A stretch of DNA of 7,639 bases from an uncultured Actinotalea sp. (GCF_946885855.1 NZ_CAMPHH010000162.1:1-7639), one strand, 5' to 3'. Shown: positions 1-6,707, numbered from the stretch's first letter. A program made the numbers and translations. Notes: generated by a model from the letters alone, not told the origin.

Positions 1-1177
1 CGCCCCCCCCGAGCAGCGTGACGTCGCCGTCGGCCCCGGGGTGAGCGGCCCCGCCGTCGGCCGCCTCCACGCGCAGCGCGGACCCCTCCCCCGGCTGCCA
101 CAGCACGTCCACCGCCGACGACGGCGCCGCGACGGGCCGACCGTACGTCGCCTCGCCGAGCGCGGCGCTCCGCGCCGCGGCGACGGCCGGGTGCGGCTCG
201 CACACGAGCGCGTCACCCTCCAGCCGCAGCGCATGCGGCACGCTGTGCGCGCCCGACCAGCCGGGCTCGCCGTCGGAACCGTCGCTGTCGGCGGCGCCGC
301 CGACCTCCCGCATCCAGTGGATCAGCCCCCGGCGCCCGTCCCGGTCCGCGAAGGCGGACCCCGCGTAGTACGCCGGGCCGTAGGTCAGCCGGGCCCACCG
401 CTGCGCGGTGAAGCGCCCGTCCACGAAGTCCCCGACGGCGTAGACCGCGTGGTGCGGGTGGTCCGGCTCCCAGGCGGAGAGCGTCAGCACCCACCGGCCG
501 TCGAGGGGGAACAGCTGCGGGCACTCCCACGCCGGGCCGCTCCAGGCGCCGTCGGTCGCGGTCGTCGGCCGTGTCATGAGCAGCCCGTGGTACTCCCACC
601 GATCGAGGTCCGTCGAGCGGTACACCCACGCCGTCGCGGTCCCGCCGTGCTCGTCCCGCAGGCCCCCGCCGACGACCATCCACCAGGTGTCGCCGTCGCG
701 CACGACCCACGGGTCGCGGTACGCCTCGACGTCCTGCGCGGCGAACCCGTCCGGCAGCTCCGCGACGACCGGGCCCTTGGCCCACCGCTCCCACGAGCCG
801 TCCACCGGCCGCGCCACCCGGTTGCGCCCGATGCCCAGGCCCGCCGCCTCGGTGACGCTCGTGTAGAAGAGGGCCGCCGGCCCGCCGTCGTCCGGTACGG
901 CGATGCTGCCGGACCAGACGCCGTCGTCGCCGTCCCCCGGGAGCAGGACCGGCTCGTGCTCGGTCCAGTGCAGGAGGTCCGGGCTCGTGGCGTGCCCCCA
1001 GTGGCAGTCGACCCGCCAGTCCGTGCTGCCCGGGACGTACTGGAAGAACAGGTGGTAGCGCCCGTCGTGCCAGGTCAGGCCGAGCGGGTCGTTGACCCAG
1101 CCGGTGCGCGGTGCGAAGTGCAGACGGGGGCGCGGGCCGGTACCTGCAGTGCCGGGGCCGGTCGTGCTCGGGCTCAT
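1..1177 (-). CDS. Glycoside hydrolase family 32 enzyme (fructan/sucrose hydrolase type), 3' end cut by window
   Basis: A GH32 enzyme, expected to hydrolyse beta-fructosidic bonds in sucrose, fructo-oligosaccharides or fructans with retention of configuration. I translated the minus strand from ATG at 1177; it stays open for 392 codons to the window edge, with no stop seen. The family motifs appear in order: WVNDPLG at residues 27-33 (nucleophile D30), FFQYVPGS at 44-51, HWGHATS at 59-65, VWSGS at 87-91, YRDP at 153-156 (transition-state stabiliser D155) and WECPQLF at 217-223 (acid/base E218). The five-bladed propeller is essentially complete; the missing part is the end of the C-terminal beta-sandwich. 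There is no signal peptide, so it should act in the cytoplasm on imported sugar. The start is the only sensible one before the first motif, but the Shine-Dalgarno sequence is poor. It lies 31 bases after the stop of the cyclic-nucleotide-binding gene, probably in one transcript. Exact substrate cannot be read from sequence. Confidence 0.93.
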   Translation of the reverse strand, partial: MSPSTTGPGTAGTGPRPRLHFAPRTGWVNDPLGLTWHDGRYHLFFQYVPGSTDWRVDCHWGHATSPDLLHWTEHEPVLLPGDGDDGVWSGSIAVPDDGGPAALFYTSVTEAAGLGIGRNRVARPVDGSWERWAKGPVVAELPDGFAAQDVEAYRDPWVVRDGDTWWMVVGGGLRDEHGGTATAWVYRSTDLDRWEYHGLLMTRPTTATDGAWSGPAWECPQLFPLDGRWVLTLSAWEPDHPHHAVYAVGDFVDGRFTAQRWARLTYGPAYYAGSAFADRDGRRGLIHWMREVGGAADSDGSDGEPGWSGAHSVPHALRLEGDALVCEPHPAVAAARSAALGEATYGRPVAAPSSAVDVLWQPGEGSALRVEAADGGAAHPGADGDVTLLGGG

Positions 1178-1208
1178 GGGCCCAGTCTGGCCGACCCCGC
1201 GCGCCTGC

Positions 1209-2264
1209 TCAGCCCGCGGACCCGGCGTCGTCCTCCCGCCGGTGCCCCAGGACGAGCACCTCGAGGTCCTCCCGCGCCAGTGACGCGCCGTCGACGAGCG
1301 CCACGGTCAGCGGCGTCAGCGCGCGCACGGTCGCCGTCCGCACCCCCTCCAGGAGCGCCCGCTCGCCCAGCACGGCGCCCGGCCCGATCTCCACGAGCAC
1401 CCGGCCGTCGCGGACCACCTCGACGACGCCGTCGAGCAGCAGCGCGACATCGTCCCCGGTGTCCCCCTGGCGGAAGAGCTCCTCCCCCGCAGCGACGGTC
1501 CGCACGCGCCGCCGTGCCCGCAGGTCGCCCATGACCTGCCGGGACAGCCGGCGCTCGAGCTCGGTCTCGGCCGGGGTCACGACCGCCGCCGCGTCCACCC
1601 CGTGCCACGGCGTGGCCGTCACCTCGAGGGTGTGCAGCCACGCGTCGGAGTCCGTGGTGGCGACCTTCTCGGCCAGGTGACCCGCGTCGTCGTAGACCCA
1701 GTGACGCGGGAAGGCGCTCGCGCCGACCACCCTCGCCGACGACGAGCCGTCCGCGCGCAGCTCGAGCTCGAGCGTGGTCCAGACCAGCGGGGCGACGAGC
1801 CGGGGCCGGCCGTTGACGAGCCGGGGCGCGGGCAGCGGCGCCCGGCCGCCGGCGGTCTGGCGCACGAGGGCCCGCGCGCCGTCGTCGGCCACCTCCACCG
1901 TCCGCAGGTCGCGCATCGCCACCGCGGGGAAGCGGACCGCCCCGCCGAGGAGGTTGGTCAGGCCGATCGTGCCGCCGCAGCCGTCCTCGAGCTGGACGCC
2001 GACGACGCGCCCGCCCTCGACCCGGGCCCGCCCGGCGAGGCGGTTGACGAAGCGGAACCGGCCCGCCCGGCGCAGCGACGCGACGTCGTCGGGCGCGAGC
2101 CGGTCCGGCGGCGGCTCGTCGTAGTGCGTCAGGCCCAGGTCGAACGGCACGCGGAGCGGTCCCGTGATCAGCTCCGACGGGATCCAGGACACGGACGTGA
2201 TCGACGGCACGACGGCCCCCTGCGGCACGGGGGCGATCCCGGACGAACCACCCATGTGGCGCAC
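1209..2264 (-). CDS. Cyclic-nucleotide-binding domain protein with N-terminal region of unknown function
   Basis: A 351-residue protein. Residues about 250-340 form a cyclic-nucleotide-binding (CAP_ED-type) domain: GEELFRQGDTGDDVALLLDG at 260-279, then the phosphate-binding cassette GERALLEGVRTAT at 300-312. E301 and R309 are the residues expected to contact ribose and phosphate. The protein ends about 30 residues later with no helix-turn-helix, so it is not a Crp/Fnr-type regulator. The first 235 or so residues contain conserved-looking stretches (SVSWIPSE at 24-31, GLTHYDEPPPD at 44-54, RFRFVN at 69-74, FPRHWVYDD at 185-193). I recall similar sequences as an unnamed actinobacterial family but can give no function. 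GTG at 2264 is chosen because AGGA lies 5 bases upstream (2270-2273); ATG at 2255 is too far from it. Divergent from the cyclase gene across 35 bases, and followed by the GH32 gene. No signal peptide or membrane segment is seen. Confidence 0.9.
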   Translation of the reverse strand: MRHMGGSSGIAPVPQGAVVPSITSVSWIPSELITGPLRVPFDLGLTHYDEPPPDRLAPDDVASLRRAGRFRFVNRLAGRARVEGGRVVGVQLEDGCGGTIGLTNLLGGAVRFPAVAMRDLRTVEVADDGARALVRQTAGGRAPLPAPRLVNGRPRLVAPLVWTTLELELRADGSSSARVVGASAFPRHWVYDDAGHLAEKVATTDSDAWLHTLEVTATPWHGVDAAAVVTPAETELERRLSRQVMGDLRARRRVRTVAAGEELFRQGDTGDDVALLLDGVVEVVRDGRVLVEIGPGAVLGERALLEGVRTATVRALTPLTVALVDGASLAREDLEVLVLGHRREDDAGSAG

Positions 2265-2299
2265 GCTAGTCCTGCCGGGACCGGTCTACATTCCCGCTC
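2265..2299. promoter_or_regulatory. Divergent control region between the binding-domain gene and the cyclase gene
   Basis: Only 35 bases separate the two start codons. The region holds the Shine-Dalgarno of the minus-strand gene (2270-2273), a perfect 8-base palindrome GACCGGTC (2279-2286) lying almost exactly midway between the two starts, and a plus-strand -10-like TACATT (2287-2292). The minus-strand promoter is not obvious and must lie near or inside the first codons of the cyclase gene. The two genes cannot be transcribed independently of whatever binds here. The palindrome could be an operator, but 8 bases in GC-rich DNA may be chance. Confidence 0.5.
2287..2292 (+). promoter_or_regulatory. 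Putative -10 element for a leaderless cyclase transcript
   Basis: TACATT fits TANNNT and ends 7 bases before the GTG start at 2300, so transcription would begin at or one base before the start codon. No Shine-Dalgarno-like sequence lies at a useful distance before that GTG, and an in-frame TAG at 2267 excludes a longer protein start well upstream. Leaderless messages are common in Actinobacteria. No good -35 hexamer is visible, so this rests on spacing and one hexamer. Confidence 0.4.
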
Positions 2300-5200
2300 G
2301 TGCCCTCCGTCGACCGGCGTGTCGTGACGGTCCTGTTCGCCGATCTCGCGGACTTCACCGGGCTCTCGGAGCGCCTCGACGCCGAGGACGTCGCCGGTGT
2401 GCAGGAGGCGTACTTCGCGCTGGCCGAGCGGACGATCGCCGCCGAGGGCGGGCTCGTCGAGAAGTACATCGGCGACGCGGTCGTGGCGACCTTCGGCACG
2501 GCCCGCACCGCCGACGACGACGCCCTGCGCGCGGTCCGGGCGGCCCGGCGCCTCGTCGTCGCGGTCGACGAGCTGGACCGCACGCTGGGCCTGCCGTCGG
2601 GCGCGCTCCGGGTCCGGGTGGGCGTCGACACCGGCGTCGTCGCGGTGACCCGGCTCGGCGACGGGTGGCGCGTCACCGGTGACACCGTGAACACCGCCGC
2701 CCGGCTCCAGGCGGCCGCCGACCCCGGCCAGGTGCTCGTCGGCGCCCAGACGGCCCTGGCGGTGGAGGACGACGTCGACCTCGTGCCGGCCGGTGCCAGG
2801 AACCTCAAGGGCAAGGCGGAGCCCGTGCCGACGTGGGCGGTCCCCGTGGTGCCGGCGACGCCCGCGGGCCACCCGGGACCCGCCGGCCCGGCGGACCCGG
2901 TCGGCGCTCCGGGCGGTCTGCGCCGTCACGGCCTCGTGGCGCCGCTCCTCGGCCGGGACGCCGAGCTCGGACGGCTCCTGGCCGTCACGGCGACGGGGCC
3001 GGACCCCGTCCGCGGGGCGTACGTCGTCGCGCCGCCCGGCACGGGCAAGTCCCGGCTCGTCGCCGAGCTGGCCGCGCGACTGCGGGCCGCCGGGCGCGCG
3101 TGCTGGGTCGCCCGCGTGGGGCTGGCACCCGGGCGCGGCTACGACGTGGTGGCCGAGCTCCTGAGGACGGCCTGGCCGGACCCCGCCCCGCCCGGGCCGA
3201 CGGGGCAGGGCGCAGCCCCCCGTGGCGGGGCGCTCGCCGACGCGGTCCACGCCGCCCTCGTCGCGCGGGGCGAGGACCCGGTCCGCGCACGACGCACGGC
3301 GGACCTGGCCGGTGCCGTCGTCGGGGGCGAGCCGCTCGGGGCCGAGCCCGCCGAGCTCTACGCGGCCTGGACCACGGCCCTGGACCACGCGGCCCCCGAC
3401 GCCGTCTGGGTGGTCGAGGACCTCCACCTCGCCGGCGCCGACCTGCGCGCGTTCCTGCACCACGCGCTGGAGCACCCCGGCGGCCCCGGCGGGTCCGGTG
3501 GGCGGCGCCTCGTCCTCACGGCGCGTCCGGGTCCCCTCGCCCGCGACGCGCTCGCCGAGTCCCCGCACGTCCTCGTCCTCCCGCTCGAGCCGCTCGACGC
3601 GGCGGTGGCGCGGGGGTTGGTCGAGGCCCTCCTCGGCGCCGCGACGCTCCCGGGGCGCCTGCTCGACGCCGTCGTCGCGGCCTCCGGGGGCAACCCGCTC
3701 TTCGTGGAGGAGCTCGTCCGGTCCTGGATCCAGCGGCGGCTGCTGCTCCGGGCGGACGACGGCGCGTGGCGCTTCACCGGGGACGACACCGGTGCCCCCG
3801 TCCTGCCCACGACGGTCCAGGCGATCTACCAGGGCCAGCTCGACGCCCTGCCGGAGCCGGTGCGCGCCGTCGTCGAGCGGGGCTCCGTGCCCGGGACCAC
3901 GTTCCCGGTGGGCGCCCTGCCCGCCCTCGGCGTCGCGGACGCCAGTCGGCCGCTCGACGAGCTCACCCAGGTGGGGCTGCTCGTCGGACCGCACGAGCAC
4001 GCCGTCGGCGCCGCGTCGTACACGTACCGCCACGCGCTGCTGCGGGACACCGCGTACGGCTCGATCGGTCGCCACCGCCGCGCGGAGCTGCACGTCCGCT
4101 TCGCCCGGTGGATCCAGGGGCTCGGCACGCCGCTGGGGGTCGAGCTGGCCGGCACGCACCTCGCGATCGCCCACGACGTGCTCCCCGCCACCAGCGGCGG
4201 GCTCGACGACGGGACGACCGCCGCGGACCTCGCGGCCACGGCGGCGGAGCTGCTCGCCGGCGCGGCCGCGACCGCGATGCTCAGCGCCCCGCAGCGGGCC
4301 GCCGCTCTCCTCGGCCGCGCGCTGGAGCTGCCGGCCGGCACCGGGGCCGAGCGGCTGTCCCGGCGACTGGCCCTCGGGGAGGCGCTGCGCCGCTCCGGGG
4401 ACGTGGCGCCCGCGATGGCGGCGTTCGGCGAGGCCGCGGAGCAGGCCCTGGCCCGCGACGACGGCGCCGCCCTCGTCCCGGCGGCGATCGGGTACGAGGA
4501 GGCGCTCTACGCGAGCCGCCTGCCGCGCGACGCCCGATCGGCGCAGCTGCTGCGGGCCGCGGAGCGCGCGGTGCCGGTGGACGACGCCGTCGCCCGCAGC
4601 CGGGTCCTGTCCCTGCTCGGGCGGGCCCTGCACTTCACCGGCGACGCGCGGGGCGCGGAGGAGGCGTGCCGCACCGCGGTCGAGCTCGTCGCGGGCCAGG
4701 ACGCGACCGACGGCGGGCCCACCGGGGTCGTGCAGGCACCGGTCGCGCACGCGCTGCTCGGGCTCCGGATCACGCAGGACGCCCCGTCGCAGCTGGGTCA
4801 GCGGCTGCGCGACGGCCGGCGCGCCTTCGCGGCCGTCAGCGGGCCGGCCGGGGCGGACCCGTCCGCCGACGGCGGGGCCCTCGCGGCGGAGGACCTCGAG
4901 CTGCGGCTCGAGGTCGCCCGGCTGCACCTGCTCGACCTGCTCGAGTCCGGCGACCTCGCGGGCGCCGACGCGGTCCTCGAGGTGGCGGCCGCCACCGTGG
5001 GGCTGCTGGACCGTCCCCTGCACCGGTGGTACCCGCCGATGTGGCGCGGGATGCGCGCCCTGCTGGACGGTCGCTTCACCGAGGCCGCGGACCTGGCCGA
5101 CCGCTTCCGGGACGAGGCGCACCGCGCCCACTACGTCGCCGCGGAGCAGGTGTGGACCATCCAGCGGTTCCAGCAGGCCCTCGACGTCGGCGGCCTCGAG

Positions 5201-5767
5201 GCGCTGCTGCCCGTCCTGGACGACCGCCTGGCCGAGACCCTCGACAGGTGGGCGTTCGCGCCGGCCCTCGCGCTCGCCCGGCTGGGCCGGACGACCGAGG
5301 CGCGGGCGTTCCTCGACGTCCACGACGCGCACCTCGCCCAGGTGCCCGACGACCTGTCCCGGCCCGCCGTCCTCGCCTACCTGGCGCAGGCCGCCCACCT
5401 CGTGGGCGACGCGGCGACCGCCGCCCGCGTGGGTGCCGCCCTGGCGCCGTGGGACGGGCACCGCGTGGTCCTCGGCGCCGGGGCCGTGTGCCTGGGCTCC
5501 GCGGCCCGGCCGCTGGGGCTGTGCCGGCTCGCGGTCGGCGACGTGGCCGGGGCGGTCGGGCTGCTGTCCCGCGCGGTCGTCGAGGACGACGGCCTGCCGA
5601 CCCCGCCCGGTGCGGTCTGGTCCCGCACGGGGCTCGCGGCAGCGCTGCGCCGCGCGGGCGAGCGGGACCAGGCACGGGACGTCGCGGGGCGCGCCCGCGC
5701 GGAGGCTGCCCGACTCGGCATGACCGAGGCCCTGCGGCTGCTGGCCGACGACGAGGAGGACCGATGA
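2300..5767 (+). CDS. Class III nucleotide cyclase domain - AAA/NTPase - helical-repeat signalling protein
   Basis: A 1155-residue multidomain protein. Residues about 5-180 are a class III adenylate/guanylate cyclase domain: FADLADFT at 13-20 (metal ligand D15), KYIGDA at 55-60 (K55, metal ligand D59) and TGDTVNTAARL at 126-136 (N131, R135). The position that normally holds the adenine-selecting Asp is R124, so the product, cAMP or other, is uncertain. A Pro/Gly/Ala-rich linker (185-205) leads to an AAA/STAND-like NTPase: LLGRDAEL at 216-223, Walker A APPGTGKS at 244-251, Walker B VVEDLH at 371-376, and GGNPLFVEEL at 463-472. The rest, to the acidic C-terminus, is Ala/Leu-rich helical sequence that looks like degenerate TPR repeats. 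The layout matches the known cyclase-AAA-TPR family of Actinobacteria; no C-terminal LuxR-type HTH is present. GTG 2300 is the first start after an in-frame stop and immediately precedes the first cyclase strand. It overlaps the next gene by ATGA. Cytoplasmic: no membrane segment is seen. Confidence 0.9.
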   Translation: MPSVDRRVVTVLFADLADFTGLSERLDAEDVAGVQEAYFALAERTIAAEGGLVEKYIGDAVVATFGTARTADDDALRAVRAARRLVVAVDELDRTLGLPSGALRVRVGVDTGVVAVTRLGDGWRVTGDTVNTAARLQAAADPGQVLVGAQTALAVEDDVDLVPAGARNLKGKAEPVPTWAVPVVPATPAGHPGPAGPADPVGAPGGLRRHGLVAPLLGRDAELGRLLAVTATGPDPVRGAYVVAPPGTGKSRLVAELAARLRAAGRACWVARVGLAPGRGYDVVAELLRTAWPDPAPPGPTGQGAAPRGGALADAVHAALVARGEDPVRARRTADLAGAVVGGEPLGAEPAELYAAWTTALDHAAPDAVWVVEDLHLAGADLRAFLHHALEHPGGPGGSGGRRLVLTARPGPLARDALAESPHVLVLPLEPLDAAVARGLVEALLGAATLPGRLLDAVVAASGGNPLFVEELVRSWIQRRLLLRADDGAWRFTGDDTGAPVLPTTVQAIYQGQLDALPEPVRAVVERGSVPGTTFPVGALPALGVADASRPLDELTQVGLLVGPHEHAVGAASYTYRHALLRDTAYGSIGRHRRAELHVRFARWIQGLGTPLGVELAGTHLAIAHDVLPATSGGLDDGTTAADLAATAAELLAGAAATAMLSAPQRAAALLGRALELPAGTGAERLSRRLALGEALRRSGDVAPAMAAFGEAAEQALARDDGAALVPAAIGYEEALYASRLPRDARSAQLLRAAERAVPVDDAVARSRVLSLLGRALHFTGDARGAEEACRTAVELVAGQDATDGGPTGVVQAPVAHALLGLRITQDAPSQLGQRLRDGRRAFAAVSGPAGADPSADGGALAAEDLELRLEVARLHLLDLLESGDLAGADAVLEVAAATVGLLDRPLHRWYPPMWRGMRALLDGRFTEAADLADRFRDEAHRAHYVAAEQVWTIQRFQQALDVGGLEALLPVLDDRLAETLDRWAFAPALALARLGRTTEARAFLDVHDAHLAQVPDDLSRPAVLAYLAQAAHLVGDAATAARVGAALAPWDGHRVVLGAGAVCLGSAARPLGLCRLAVGDVAGAVGLLSRAVVEDDGLPTPPGAVWSRTGLAAALRRAGERDQARDVAGRARAEAARLGMTEALRLLADDEEDR

Positions 5768-6627
5768 GCACGGGTGCGACGGCAGGGCTGACGGTCGCGG
5801 AGGCGAGGCGTCTCGCCCTGGCCGCGTGGGACGTGTTCGCCGAGCGGACGGATGCCCTCGACGCGGCGGCCCTCGCCGCCACACCCACCCGGCTCGCCGG
5901 GTGGACGGTGCAGGACCTGACCCGGCACACGGCGTGGGGCATGAGCATGGAGGCGGAGGCCCTGCGGCTCGCCGTCGTCGCGGAGCCGCTGCGGCACGGG
6001 GCGCGGGCCGCCGGGCGGCCCACCGATGCGCTCACCGGCGAGGCGCTGCACCTCGCCTGGCACCGCAGCCGGGCCGAGCTCGCCGCCGGCTTCGACACCG
6101 TGGCCGCCGCCGTCGGCCGAGGGCTCGCCCCCGTCCTGCCGATGCCCTACGGCGACGTGCCGCTGACCGTCGCCCTCGACACCTTCGTCATGGAGGCAGC
6201 GGTCCACACGGACGACCTGCTCGCGGCGCTGGCCGGGCGCGGGGCGGCGGCGCCGCCGCTGGACCCCGCCGTGGTCGCGCCCACCGCGCGCTTCCTCCAG
6301 CACTTCTGGTCGGTCCTGGGCTCGGCCGGGACGCCGGTCCCCGCCGGGACGACCGTCCGGCTCGTCGGGGACACCGTCGCCGTCGGCGGGACGTTCGACG
6401 GGACGGCGTGGCGTGCGCTCGACGCGGACGACGGCGGCGGCCCCTCGGACGGCGGCGCCGACGGCAGCGCGGACGGCGGCGGCGGCGCGTCGGTCACGCT
6501 CCGCGGCGACGACTCGACCGTCCTGCGTGTGGCGCTCGGCCGCGTCCCGGTCGCGAGCGCGGGGCTGCAGCTCACCGGCGACGCCGGTCTCGCCCGCGCT
6601 CTCAAGGAGCACGTCCCCGGCCCGTGA
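5764..6627 (+). CDS. DinB-like / maleylpyruvate isomerase (MDMPI) family protein
   Basis: A 287-residue protein of the mycothiol-dependent maleylpyruvate isomerase/DinB-like superfamily. The N-terminal four-helix domain has LAGWTVQDLTRH at 44-55 and MEAAVHTDDL at 143-152. H55, E144 and H148 are in the positions of the metal ligands of this family, suggesting an intact metal site. The C-terminal domain (about 195-287) has the family's LVGDTV and ALGRVPVASAGLQLTGD patterns, broken by a Gly/Asp/Ser-rich insert at 220-243. Members use metal plus a low-molecular-weight thiol such as mycothiol for isomerisation or transfer reactions, but most are uncharacterised, and no maleylpyruvate pathway gene is nearby, so a true isomerase role is not supported. 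ATG 5764 overlaps the cyclase stop as ATGA. Its Shine-Dalgarno AGGAGG (5754-5759) sits inside the codons for the cyclase's acidic tail, indicating translational coupling and a shared operon. Confidence 0.85.
   Translation: MSTGATAGLTVAEARRLALAAWDVFAERTDALDAAALAATPTRLAGWTVQDLTRHTAWGMSMEAEALRLAVVAEPLRHGARAAGRPTDALTGEALHLAWHRSRAELAAGFDTVAAAVGRGLAPVLPMPYGDVPLTVALDTFVMEAAVHTDDLLAALAGRGAAAPPLDPAVVAPTARFLQHFWSVLGSAGTPVPAGTTVRLVGDTVAVGGTFDGTAWRALDADDGGGPSDGGADGSADGGGGASVTLRGDDSTVLRVALGRVPVASAGLQLTGDAGLARALKEHVPGP
6421..6492 (+). repeat. Low-complexity GAC/GGC tract inside the MDMPI-family gene
   Basis: About 72 bases made largely of GAC, GGC, GCG and TCG codons encode a Gly/Asp/Ser/Ala-rich stretch (residues about 220-243) that interrupts the C-terminal domain. 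It is in frame and looks like a flexible surface loop grown by slippage of short GC-rich units. It is not a precise tandem repeat. Confidence 0.6.
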
Positions 6628-6636
6628 CGGCGGGCC
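6619..6636 (+). terminator. Hairpin spanning the stop codon of the MDMPI-family gene, possible weak terminator
   Basis: GGCCCG (6619-6624) and CGGGCC (6631-6636) are perfect inverted arms around the loop TGACGG, which contains the TGA stop. A short second inverted pair GCCT/AGGC (6634-6637, 6641-6644) overlaps it. No run of T follows, so it is not a canonical intrinsic terminator; GC-rich actinobacteria often lack the T tract. It could equally be chance in GC-rich DNA. Confidence 0.3.
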
Positions 6637-6669
6637 TCACAGGCACCGGGCGGCTCGTGTGCGGCAGGT

Positions 6670-6707
6670 GTTTCCCGGGGGAAACATCCCGGCCACGCCG
6701 GGCGAAC
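6670..6707 (+). promoter_or_regulatory. Candidate GlnR box upstream of nirB
   Basis: Four 5-base half-sites follow each other with exact 6-base spacers: GTTTC (6670-6674), GAAAC (6681-6685), GCCAC (6692-6696) and CGAAC (6703-6707). The GlnR consensus I know from Streptomyces and mycobacteria is gTnAC-n6-GAAAC repeated. The second half-site matches fully, the first and third miss one base each, and the fourth keeps AAC. The first two also form a perfect inverted repeat, with arms TGTTTCCC and GGGAAACA (6669-6676, 6679-6686). GlnR activates nitrite reductase genes in several actinobacteria, so position and target agree. The last half-site lies where a -35 element would be, as expected for an activator. 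Confidence 0.5.

Noticed and set aside
1178..1208. A terminator or promoter between the receptor and GH32 genes
   Set aside because: Only 31 bases, with a bare GGGCCC palindrome and no convincing -10, hairpin or T run.
1209..1533. Receptor as a Crp/Fnr transcription factor
   Set aside because: After the nucleotide-binding domain only about 30 residues remain, without a helix-turn-helix, and the N-terminal region does not resemble one.
41..1534. A 497-codon plus-strand frame over the GH32 gene
   Set aside because: It gives low-complexity Arg/Pro/Ala sequence, while the opposite strand carries the full ordered set of GH32 motifs.
2833..5763. A plus-strand frame open from within the cyclase gene straight into the MDMPI-family gene, suggesting a giant fusion
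   Set aside because: The upstream part is Arg/Pro/Gly-rich shadow sequence overlapping the real cyclase frame. The ATG at 5764 has its own AGGAGG and begins the recognisable family sequence.
2168..5884. A minus-strand reading frame open for over 1200 codons, antisense to the cyclase gene
   Set aside because: Its translation is almost entirely Arg, Gly, Pro, Ala and Val with no recognisable motif. Long open antisense frames are expected in DNA this GC-rich, and the plus-strand frame has clear cyclase and NTPase motifs.
6421..6492. GAC/GGC-rich tract as a tandem repeat or phase-variable site
   Set aside because: Units are irregular and the tract stays in frame within a recognisable domain; it reads as a flexible loop.
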